This document shows positions 31,167 through 37,944 of a DNA stretch of 41,758 bases, piece after piece. The position numbers were made by a program, and so were the translations under genes. A model generated the notes under the pieces. It saw only the letters and a program-made list of their open reading frames with translations, ran no database searches and was not told the DNA's origin. The DNA comes from Oscillospiraceae bacterium (GTDB lineage: Bacteria > Bacillota > Clostridia > Oscillospirales > Oscillospiraceae): NCBI GenBank assembly GCA_017624715.1, contig JAGAMN010000011.1, positions 1 to 41,758 on the forward strand, read 5' to 3'. Numbering within the stretch: the stretch's first letter is position 1; each line of letters opens with the position of its first letter.

Positions 31167-31792
31167 TCCCGGTGAATATTTTGGCAATACGGTATCTTGC
31201 TAATGCAGAACCGGGTCTGGCCAGGGGCTTGGGCGCACCGGAGGGATATCCCAGCCTGGCGATGCTGACTACCGATTGCGATGATGCGACCTATATTGCA
31301 TTGGATGCGGCAACAAAGGCGGCGGATGTGAAGGTCTGCTATGCCCGGAGTTTCTATGCCGGTGCGGCCAACGCGTCCACGCCCAATGCCGGCGAGGTCA
31401 TCGGTATTTTGGCTGGGCCTACTCCCGGGGCAGTGCGCAGCGGCATGGATGCGGCAATCGCAGCATTGGGACGGTTGGGTTTTCAGGAAGCAGGGGAAGT
31501 GCCGTATTTGGCCCATACGGTCAGCAGTGTGGGTAGCTTTCTTGCCCAGGAGGCCGGAGTGCAAACCGGCAGCGCCATTGCCTATCTGATCGCACCGCCG
31601 TTGGAAGGGATGTATGCCCTGGATGCGGCGTTGAAGGCGGCAGACGTAAAGTTATGTAAACTATATACACCGCCCAGTGAGACGAATTTTGGTGGCGGCC
31701 TGCTCAGCGGCACCCAATCCGCCTGCGAAACTGCCAGTCAGGCCTTTGCCCGGGCGGTGGCGGAGGTGGCGGGAAGACCGGTTTTGGGGTAG
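31163..31792 (+). CDS. eutL: BMC shell protein EutL (tandem-domain trimer)
   Basis: A 209-residue BMC-T protein made of two circularly permuted BMC domains, the second beginning near residue 105. Signature segments are NAGEVIGILAGPTPGAVRSG, VSSVGSFLAQEAG and TNFGGGLLSGTQSACETA. Trimers form facets with a gated central pore for larger cofactors. The start overlaps the eutC stop (ATGA). It is followed by an 88-base gap with a hairpin repeat before eutE. Confidence 0.95.
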   Translation: MIPVNILAIRYLANAEPGLARGLGAPEGYPSLAMLTTDCDDATYIALDAATKAADVKVCYARSFYAGAANASTPNAGEVIGILAGPTPGAVRSGMDAAIAALGRLGFQEAGEVPYLAHTVSSVGSFLAQEAGVQTGSAIAYLIAPPLEGMYALDAALKAADVKLCKLYTPPSETNFGGGLLSGTQSACETASQAFARAVAEVAGRPVLG

Positions 31793-31807
31793 TGGGGATT
31801 TAACTCT

Positions 31808-31859
31808 CCCGGTCACCCCCTTGCGACGGCGACAGCCCCCTAAGAGAGGGGGCTGAGGA
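31808..31859. repeat. Intergenic hairpin repeat, copy 1 (between eutL and eutE)
   Basis: CTCCCGGTCACCCCC begins the unit, and AGCCCCCT-AAGAG-AGGGGGCT forms a perfect 8-bp hairpin at 31834-31854. Related units lie at 36784-36832 and 37779-37830. All share a CTCnnTCCGTC/CGGTC start and an end hairpin of the type CCnCC...GGnGG. No U-run follows, so it is not a usual terminator but may affect mRNA processing. Confidence 0.65.
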
Positions 31860-31880
31860 TTTGATGAAGGATGTGAAAGT

Positions 31881-33311
31881 ATGGAGATTGATAAGGACTT
31901 AGCGGCCAGGCAGGAGGCGCGAATTCTATGCAGGCAGGCGGCTGAGGCTCAAAAGCGGTTGGCCCAGATGAGTCAGCAGCAGCTTGATGCCATTGTGGAA
32001 GCCATGGCAAAGGCCTTTTCTGCCGCAGCGGTGGAGCTGGCAGATATGGCAGTCCGGGAAACGGGCTTCGGCAATGCCGAGGATAAAACTGTGAAAAATC
32101 GGTTTGCCTCGGAAACGGTGGCCAGCGCGATCCGGGGCATGAAAACAGTAGGAGTATTAAAGGAAGTGCCCGGGGAAAAACTATGGGAGATCGGTGTACC
32201 CGTGGGGCTCATCGCTGCCATTGTGCCCAGTACAAACCCCACGTCCACGGTGTGCTACAAGGCGCTGATCGCCATCAAAAGCGGTAATGCCATTGTGTTT
32301 TCCCCCCATCCCAAGGCGGTGGATTGCACATTGCGGGCGGCAAGGATCGTGGCGGCTGCGGCGGAAAAGGCTGGTGCGCCGGCTGGGTGCATCGGTTGCC
32401 TGAGCATGGCTTCCATGGCCGGTTGTCAGGAATTGATGGCAGTTCCGGAGGTGCGTTTGATTTTGGCTACCGGTGGTCCGGGAATGGTTCGGGCGGCCTA
32501 CTCCTCCGGCAAGCCTGCTATTGGCGTGGGTGCCGGTAACGGACCGGCGTATATTCATCACAGTGCGGATGTGAAGAAGGCGGTGGCGTGTATTGCACGG
32601 TCGAAAAGTTTTGACTATGGCACGGTATGCGCTTCCGAGCAGAGCATCATTGTGGAAAAGGACATGGAGCAGGCGGTCCGAGAAGAGGGCAAGCGCCAGG
32701 GGTTTTATTTCATGGATACCCAGGAGGCAGGACAGCTGGCAAAATTGCTGTTTAAGCCCAATGGGGCGCTGAATCCGGCAATCGTAGGCAGACCGGCTGC
32801 GGCTCTGGCGGAAATGGCCGGATTCCGGGTGCCAAACGGCACAAAGGTGTTGGTTGCCCGGGAACAGGAGGCAGGCCCAACACGGCCTTACTCTATGGAA
32901 AAGCTATGTCCGGTGCTGGCGTTTTTTGTGATGGACAGCGAGGATGCGGTGCTGCAAAAGGCAATCGAGGTTTTGGAGCACGAGGGCAGCGGACACACCT
33001 TTGCTATCCATGCGGAGGATGAAACAGTGGTGCGCAAATTTGCCCTGAAGATTCCCGTATCCCGTTTTCTGGTGAATACACCGGCGGCTTTGGGCGGCAT
33101 CGGTGCTACCACAAAGCTGTTCCCGGCGTTGACCCTGGGCTGTGGTGCGGTGGGAGGCAGCAGCTCGTCCAACAATATTTCGCCTCTGGATCTGATTAAT
33201 ATTCGCCGGGTGGCCTGGGGTCATGAGGAAAAGGTCAGCAAGGCCACGGTTAGCGTAGACAGCGATCTGGTAGAACTGCTGACGGCGAAAATTTTGGAGA
33301 GATTGCAGTAA
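31881..33311 (+). CDS. eutE: Acetaldehyde dehydrogenase (acylating) EutE
   Basis: A 476-residue CoA-acylating aldehyde dehydrogenase. It has VGLIAAIVPSTNPT at about residues 112-125, KSGNAIVFSPHP at about 133, ATGGPGMVRAAYSSGKPAIG at about 196-215 and the nucleophile Cys in DYGTVCASEQSII at about 252. The C-terminal blocks are NTPAALGGIG and ALTLGCGAVGGSSSSNNI. It oxidises acetaldehyde to acetyl-CoA with NAD+. The N-terminal amphipathic helix (KDLAARQEARILCRQAAEAQ) fits a shell-targeting peptide. The start follows GAAGGATG. Confidence 0.96.
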   Translation: MEIDKDLAARQEARILCRQAAEAQKRLAQMSQQQLDAIVEAMAKAFSAAAVELADMAVRETGFGNAEDKTVKNRFASETVASAIRGMKTVGVLKEVPGEKLWEIGVPVGLIAAIVPSTNPTSTVCYKALIAIKSGNAIVFSPHPKAVDCTLRAARIVAAAAEKAGAPAGCIGCLSMASMAGCQELMAVPEVRLILATGGPGMVRAAYSSGKPAIGVGAGNGPAYIHHSADVKKAVACIARSKSFDYGTVCASEQSIIVEKDMEQAVREEGKRQGFYFMDTQEAGQLAKLLFKPNGALNPAIVGRPAAALAEMAGFRVPNGTKVLVAREQEAGPTRPYSMEKLCPVLAFFVMDSEDAVLQKAIEVLEHEGSGHTFAIHAEDETVVRKFALKIPVSRFLVNTPAALGGIGATTKLFPALTLGCGAVGGSSSSNNISPLDLINIRRVAWGHEEKVSKATVSVDSDLVELLTAKILERLQ

Positions 33312-33447
33312 ATTGAAAATTGAAAGGTGAAAATTGAAAATTGCGGTATTTCCTTCGGAAATGGTATAAAATTATGTGCAAAGCACACACCTTAATTTGC
33401 ATCCAAGAGCGATAAACGGAAAATTGAAATATAAAGGAGTTAATAAT
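33312..33447. repeat. AT-rich repeat-containing spacer between eutE and eutM
   Basis: The spacer starts with near-repeats of AATTGAAAATTGAAA, then an ATTTCC-TTC-GGAAAT hairpin (33348-33362). Its base composition is far more AT-rich than the flanking genes. AAAATTGAAA recurs at its right end before the eutM ribosome binding site. It looks like an inserted repeat unit rather than original operon sequence. Confidence 0.55.
33341..33370 (+). promoter_or_regulatory. Possible internal promoter ahead of eutM
   Basis: TTGCGG (33341-33346) and TATAAA (33365-33370) are 18 bases apart within the AT-rich spacer. If active it would give extra expression of the main shell protein eutM and of eutT. Confidence 0.4.
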
Positions 33448-33750
33448 ATGGACACGAATTCTCTGGGTATGATCGAAACGAAGGGCCTCATCGGCGCAAT
33501 TGAAGCAGCCGATGCTATGGTCAAGTCTGCCAATGTGCAGCTGGTAGGCAAGGAGCAGGTTGGCGGCGGTCTGGTGACGGTGATGGTTCGCGGCGATGTG
33601 GGTGCTGTAAAGGCGGCCACCGATGCCGGCGCAGCTGCCGCGGAAAAGGTAGGCGAGCTGATTTCTGTGCATGTCATCGCCCGGCCTCACTCCGAGGTGG
33701 ACGCCATTCTGCCCAAGGATCGCAGAAGCGGCCCTGCACCTAAGGCCTGA
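33448..33750 (+). CDS. eutM: BMC shell hexamer protein EutM
   Basis: A 100-residue BMC-H protein, the main facet tile. It has the canonical [59 protein letters not shown] and [12 protein letters not shown]. The C-terminal [14 protein letters not shown] is a short tail. AAAGGAGTTAATAAT precedes the ATG at 33448; the longer frame from 33376 runs through the repeat spacer. It is the only BMC-H gene in this window; EutS and EutK are absent. Confidence 0.97.
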   Translation: MDTNSLGMIETKGLIGAIEAADAMVKSANVQLVGKEQVGGGLVTVMVRGDVGAVKAATDAGAAAAEKVGELISVHVIARPHSEVDAILPKDRRSGPAPKA

Positions 33751-34436
33751 TGCTCTATACGGAGCAAAATGTCCGGGATAATATCCGTAACCGGGATGGA
33801 AAGCGGGTATTTTTCCTGGGCAAAAATGATCAGCTTACCTCCGGGGCAAGGGATTTTCTCCGCCGGGAACGGATCGAAATTCGCCCTGCGGAAACAGCAA
33901 AGATTGAAGTCTATCGCCTGCCCGATGGCAGTACGTTGACAGAAAAACCGGAGCATATGACCCACCTTTATGGGGATGTGCTGGTGCGAAAGACCCATCC
34001 CAGGATCGCGTTTCGGGGGAAAGTAGATCTGTTGGAAGCGGAAATGATGTTATGTCAACTAAATGTTCCGGAATTTCGGAAGGAATTAGGGGAAACGCTG
34101 ACGCTTGCACGGATGCTGATCCGCTGCGATGTGATGAATGAGCCGCTGCCGGAGAATAAGCTATGCGGTTTAACAGAGGCGGAAATTCGCAAGCAGAGTC
34201 ATTTTCCGCAAGAGTATTTTGGGCAGCCCCATTTTATGCCGGAATACACCGATGGACCGGAGATCCTGTACCTGAATCGCTGCCGTTGTGCAGCCAGGAG
34301 CGCAGAGCTAGCTGCCTGCCATGCATTTATTGATGCTGATGGTGTGCCGCTAAGACCGGATATATTACGGGCGATGAATCGGATCAGCAGCTTGCTGTAT
34401 ATTCTGATGATTCGGTACAAAAGCACCCGAAGGTAA
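33750..34436 (+). CDS. eutT: Corrinoid adenosyltransferase EutT
   Basis: A 228-residue ATP:cob(I)alamin adenosyltransferase of EutT type. It opens with an N-terminal extension containing LTSGARDFLRRERIEIRPAE. The catalytic stretch is LVRKTHPRIAFRGKVDLLEA at about residues 79-98. The C-terminal helix bundle carries LNRCRCAARSAELAACHAFI and MNRISSLLYILMIRYKS. It makes the adenosylcobalamin used by EutBC. Salmonella EutT has an H-x11-CC-x2-C metal motif that I do not see in the same form here; the CRC pair near residue 178 could be related. It overlaps the eutM stop by one base (TGATG). Confidence 0.85.
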   Translation: MLYTEQNVRDNIRNRDGKRVFFLGKNDQLTSGARDFLRRERIEIRPAETAKIEVYRLPDGSTLTEKPEHMTHLYGDVLVRKTHPRIAFRGKVDLLEAEMMLCQLNVPEFRKELGETLTLARMLIRCDVMNEPLPENKLCGLTEAEIRKQSHFPQEYFGQPHFMPEYTDGPEILYLNRCRCAARSAELAACHAFIDADGVPLRPDILRAMNRISSLLYILMIRYKSTRR

Positions 34437-34444
34437 AATTTGTA

Positions 34445-34474
34445 TTGACAAAATCCGTTGTGCTGGAATATAAT
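34445..34474 (+). promoter_or_regulatory. Promoter of the metG T-box transcript
   Basis: TTGACA (34445-34450) and TATAAT (34469-34474), both perfect, are 18 bases apart. It starts 8 bases after the eutT stop. The predicted start is near 34481. Confidence 0.92.
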
Positions 34475-34480
34475 AACCAA

Positions 34481-34713
34481 GATACAAAATGGCTTTGATG
34501 AGAAGAGTAAGCCGCCCAGCCCGTTCAGAGAGTCCCCGTTTGGGTGAGAGGGGATACGGAGGAAGCTGCCGAACATGGTCTCTGAGCCGGACTGTTGATA
34601 TGTAAGCAGTCCCGGGTGCGCCCGTTAATGCGCGATAAGGCAGGCTTTGCCTGCGAAGCAAGGTGGTACCGCGGATTTATTCGCCCTTGGGTTTCCCAGG
34701 GGCGTCTTTTTTA
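34481..34713 (+). ncRNA. T-box leader (methionine-type) of metG
   Basis: A 5' leader with T-box features in order: a Stem I region with an AGAG-type motif (GTTCAGAGAGTCC), the specifier loop GAAC-ATG-G with an ATG codon at 34575-34577, the conserved antiterminator bulge GGTGGTACCGCGG (34662-34674), and a terminator hairpin CGCCCTTGGG / CCCAGGGGCG (34682-34704) with a T-run. Uncharged initiator or elongator tRNA-Met should stabilise the antiterminator and allow metG transcription. The specifier matches the downstream gene. Confidence 0.93.
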
Positions 34714-34730
34714 TTTAGGAGGAAAGAAAT

Positions 34731-36692
34731 ATGAGCGAAAAGAAACCCTATTATATTTCTACGGCGATTGCGTATACCTCTGCCAAGCCCCACATTGGCA
34801 ATACTTACGAGATTGTCCTGGCTGACGCCATTGCCCGGTATAAGCGGATGGCAGGATACGATGTGTATTTCCAGACCGGCACCGATGAGCACGGTCAGAA
34901 GATCCAGCAGAAGGCAGAAGCTGCCGGCATCAGCCCCCAGGAATATGTGGACAACGTGGCAGGCCAGATCAAGCAGATCTGGGATTTGATGAACACTACC
35001 TATGACCGGTTTGTTCGGACTACTGATCCGGAGCATAAGTCCAAGGTGCAGAAGATCTTTAAGAGAATGTACGAAAAGGGCGACATTTACAAGGGCAAGT
35101 ATGTGGGTAAGTACTGCACGCCCTGTGAAAGCTTCTGGACCGAGAGCCAGCTGGTGGACGGCAAGTGCCCCGACTGCGGCCGTGAGTGCGTGGATGCTGA
35201 GGAAGAGGCATACTTCTTCAAAATGAGCAAGTACGCCGACCAGTTGATGAAGCATATCGAGGAGCATCCCGAGTTTATCCAGCCCGAGAGCCGGAAAAAT
35301 GAGATGGTCAACAATTTCCTGAAGCCCGGCCTGCAGGATCTGTGCGTTTCCCGCAGTAGCTTTACCTGGGGTGTGCCCCTGGATTTTGCTCCCGGCCACG
35401 TCAGCTATGTGTGGCTGGATGCTCTGAGCAACTATATCACCTTCTGTGGCTATGATCCCGACGGCAATCACGATGAGCACTACAAGAAGTTCTGGCCGGC
35501 AGATCTGCACCTGATCGGCAAGGATATCGTCCGTTTCCACACCATTTACTGGCCTATCTTCCTGATGAGCATGGGCGAGGAGCTGCCCAAGCAGGTCTTT
35601 GGTCATCCCTGGCTGCTGGTCAAGGGCGACAAGATGTCCAAGAGCCTGGGCAATGTGAAGTATGCCGACGATCTGGTAGAGCTGTTTGGCGTGGATGCGG
35701 TGCGCTACTTTGTGCTGCATGAGATCCCCTTTGCTGCTGATGGCGTGATGACCGACGAGCTGATGATCGAGCGGATCAACACCGATCTGGCCAATATCCT
35801 GGGCAACCTGGTGAACCGTACCGTTGCCATGGACAACAAGTACTTTGGCGGCAAGATCTGTGCGCCCAACTGCCCCGATGCTCTGGATGAGGAACTGAAG
35901 GCTGTGGCGCTGGCTATGCCCGGCAAGGTGGCAGAAAAGATGGACGAGTTGAAGGTGGCCGATGCCATCGACGAGATCTTCGTGCTGCTGCGCCGTGCCA
36001 ACAAGTATATCGACGAGACTGCACCCTGGGCGCTGGCTAAGGATGAGGCAAATCACGGCCGTCTGGGTACTGTGCTGTATAACCTCTTAGAGAGCATTCG
36101 TTTTGCAGCTATCGCACTGGAGCCTTTCCTGCCGGATACCTCCGCACGCATCCTGAAGCAGCTGAACACCGAAAATGGTGGTCTGGAGAGCCTGAACGCC
36201 TTTGGTGCTCTGGTTCCCGGCGGCAATGTGGGTCCCGGTGAGATTCTGTTCGCCCGTTTGGATATGGAGAAAAAGCTGGCTGAGATCAACGCTTTCAATG
36301 AAGCCAAGGCCAAGGAAAAGCTGCGGGCTTTGGAAATCGAGCCTTACGCTGAGGAGAATGTGGATTTCGACACCTTCTGCAAGAGCGATTTCCGTGCGGT
36401 GAAGGTCAAGGACTGCCAGCCGGTGAAGAAGAGCGACAAGCTGCTGCAGTTTACTTTGGACGACGGCACCGGTACTGACCGGCAGATCCTTTCCGGCATT
36501 GCCAAGTACTACAAGCCTGAGGAACTGATCGGCAAGACCCTGGTGGCCATCACCAATCTGCCTCCCCGGAAGATGATGGGTCGGGAGTCCTGCGGCATGC
36601 TGATGAGCGCAGTGCACACCGAAAAGGGTGAGGAGAAGCTGAATCTGATCATGATCAGCGACGATATCCCTGCAGGCGCAAAGCTGTGCTGA
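34731..36692 (+). CDS. metG: Methionyl-tRNA synthetase
   Basis: A 653-residue class I synthetase. It has the HIGH-type motif SAKPHIGNTYE at about residues 18-28, a zinc knuckle with KYCTPCESF and CPDCGREC at about 125-150, and KMSKSLGN at about 301. The anticodon-binding helical domain follows. The C-terminal tRNA-binding OB-fold (about 545-653) contains DFRAVKVKDCQPVKKSDKL and PPRKMMGRESCGMLMSA. The start has AGGAGGAAAGAAAT upstream. Regulation is by the T-box leader. Confidence 0.98.
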   Translation: MSEKKPYYISTAIAYTSAKPHIGNTYEIVLADAIARYKRMAGYDVYFQTGTDEHGQKIQQKAEAAGISPQEYVDNVAGQIKQIWDLMNTTYDRFVRTTDPEHKSKVQKIFKRMYEKGDIYKGKYVGKYCTPCESFWTESQLVDGKCPDCGRECVDAEEEAYFFKMSKYADQLMKHIEEHPEFIQPESRKNEMVNNFLKPGLQDLCVSRSSFTWGVPLDFAPGHVSYVWLDALSNYITFCGYDPDGNHDEHYKKFWPADLHLIGKDIVRFHTIYWPIFLMSMGEELPKQVFGHPWLLVKGDKMSKSLGNVKYADDLVELFGVDAVRYFVLHEIPFAADGVMTDELMIERINTDLANILGNLVNRTVAMDNKYFGGKICAPNCPDALDEELKAVALAMPGKVAEKMDELKVADAIDEIFVLLRRANKYIDETAPWALAKDEANHGRLGTVLYNLLESIRFAAIALEPFLPDTSARILKQLNTENGGLESLNAFGALVPGGNVGPGEILFARLDMEKKLAEINAFNEAKAKEKLRALEIEPYAEENVDFDTFCKSDFRAVKVKDCQPVKKSDKLLQFTLDDGTGTDRQILSGIAKYYKPEELIGKTLVAITNLPPRKMMGRESCGMLMSAVHTEKGEEKLNLIMISDDIPAGAKLC

Positions 36693-36701
36693 TAAGATGA
36701 T

Positions 36702-36735
36702 AAAAACGACCTGCCGGAAGGCAGGTCGTTTTTTG
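36702..36735 (+). terminator. Terminator after metG
   Basis: A stem AAAAACGACCTGCC / GGCAGGTCGTTTTT with loop GGAA, the 3' arm running into the T-tract. Confidence 0.92.
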
Positions 36736-36743
36736 ATGGGAAC

Positions 36744-36781
36744 GGATTCTTCAACTCTCCTTCGGGTCGCTCAGAATGACA
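36744..36781 (-). repeat. Truncated copy of the 'GTCATTCTGAG' intergenic repeat
   Basis: Read on the minus strand it is TGTCATTCTGAGCGACC followed by GAAGAATCC, matching the left arm of the 15671-15783 repeat. Only one arm is present. Confidence 0.75.
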
Positions 36782-36783
36782 GA

Positions 36784-36832
36784 CCCTCATCCGTCACAGC
36801 TTACGCTGTGCCACCTTTCCAGAGGGGAAAGC
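36784..36832. repeat. Intergenic hairpin repeat, copy 2
   Basis: CCCTCATCCGTCACAGC, ACGCTGTGCCACC, then CTTTCC-AGAGG-GGAAAG. It has the same plan as copies at 31808 and 37779 and abuts the truncated GTCATTCTGAG repeat. Confidence 0.65.
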
Positions 36833-36833
36833 T

Positions 36834-37682
36834 TTAGAATTTTTGTTGGATGATGGTTATACCGGGGGTGAGGAGGGAGTTGGTGTCTTCTCCTAGGAGG
36901 TCGGCAAGGAGTTGGTGTTCGGTGTCGGCGCTGTGGGGGACGGACCAGGCACCGGCATCGCTGCCGGGGGCGATCAAACCGCCCATTTGAGAGAATTTGC
37001 GGACATTTTCTGCGGCGGTTTCCCAGATGGCGGCAACGGCGGCTTCGTCAAAGCGGCCTTTGCCCCGGAGGTTGCCTACGGTAGAGAGGGTAGGAACCCA
37101 GACGGTACCGTTTTCTTTCATGGCACAAAGAGACTCTTCGTCCTGGTAAGCGCCGTGCTCCACGGAATCCACGCTGGCTGCTGCGGCGGCCTCTACGGTG
37201 CGGGCGCCGTTGGCGTGGGCCATGACGGAAAAGCCTTCCTCGTGGGCAATGTGGATCAGCTCCTTGATTTCGTTGGGAGAAAGGCCGTCTTCTGTAAGAA
37301 CACCGGCCCGGTCAAAGTCCATAAGGCCGGAGATCATAATTTTGATGAAATCTGCGCCGTTTTTCCTGTGTTGCTGCACAAGGGCGGCAAAATGGGGCAG
37401 AGTTTCCCAGGCTTCGCCAATGAATGCGCCGTAATGGCCGACTTTGCACAAAGGCGCGAGGGGTGTGCGGTAGGTGATGCCGTATTCCGGGGCGATTTCT
37501 CTGGCGGCCTTGCCCGCGCCCCAGCGGTCACCGCCGTCCCGGAGGTAAGCAAAGCCCTGGGCTTGATATTGGGACAGGATTTGGCGGATCCAGGGAATAT
37601 CCGGAGCATTGCTATGCCGGGCAATGGCGGAGCGCCATTCGTAGCCGTCCAGGATCATATGCATATGGCAGTCGGAACGCAT
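36834..37682 (-). CDS. Amidohydrolase-family metal-dependent hydrolase
   Basis: A 282-residue amidohydrolase superfamily member of the imidazolonepropionase/prolidase-like branch. Metal-site motifs in order are SDCHMHM at residues 3-9, the possible carboxylated or ligand Lys in DFIKIMISG at about 117, MAHANG at about 158, VEHGAY at about 178 and PGSDAGAW at about 242. It may hydrolyse a cyclic amide or a dipeptide; the substrate cannot be told. I use the ATG at 37682, after AAAGGAAG; the frame extends to 37757 through non-conserved sequence. It is monocistronic, convergent with metG. Confidence 0.82.
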   Translation of the reverse strand: MRSDCHMHMILDGYEWRSAIARHSNAPDIPWIRQILSQYQAQGFAYLRDGGDRWGAGKAAREIAPEYGITYRTPLAPLCKVGHYGAFIGEAWETLPHFAALVQQHRKNGADFIKIMISGLMDFDRAGVLTEDGLSPNEIKELIHIAHEEGFSVMAHANGARTVEAAAAASVDSVEHGAYQDEESLCAMKENGTVWVPTLSTVGNLRGKGRFDEAAVAAIWETAAENVRKFSQMGGLIAPGSDAGAWSVPHSADTEHQLLADLLGEDTNSLLTPGITIIQQKF

Positions 37683-37778
37683 GGAGTCACTTCCTTTCTT
37701 TGTGGGATAGTATAGCAGATTTTGGATTGTGGTGCAAGGGGGAGGGCTGTGTCGCAATACACAGGCTGGGGAGTTTCA

Positions 37779-37830
37779 CTCCCTCCGTCTCGCCTTGTGG
37801 TGATCCACCTCCCACAAAGAGGGAGGTAAG
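37779..37830. repeat. Intergenic hairpin repeat, copy 3
   Basis: CTCCCTCCGTCTCGCC, GGTGATCCACC, then ACCTCCC-ACAAAGA-GGGAGGT (37807-37827). The same family as the copies at 31808 and 36784. Confidence 0.65.
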
Positions 37831-37872
37831 GGTTTTGACAGGGGCTGAAAATGTAAACTTTTTTGTATACAC

Positions 37873-37901
37873 TTGCGTTTGGGTAATTACTGTGGTAAAA
37901 T
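37873..37901 (+). promoter_or_regulatory. Candidate promoter of the ABC exporter operon
   Basis: TTGCGT (37873-37878) and TAAAAT (37896-37901) are 17 bases apart. The predicted start near 37908 is ahead of AAGGAAGG. Confidence 0.65.
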
Positions 37902-37944
37902 TTTAGACTATATCATTATGAAATATCAGGAAGGAAGGTCTGCA

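Noticed and set aside
34677-36056. Long minus-strand open frame (459 codons) opposite metG
   Set aside because: metG on the plus strand has all synthetase motifs and a T-box leader; the minus frame is a composition effect.
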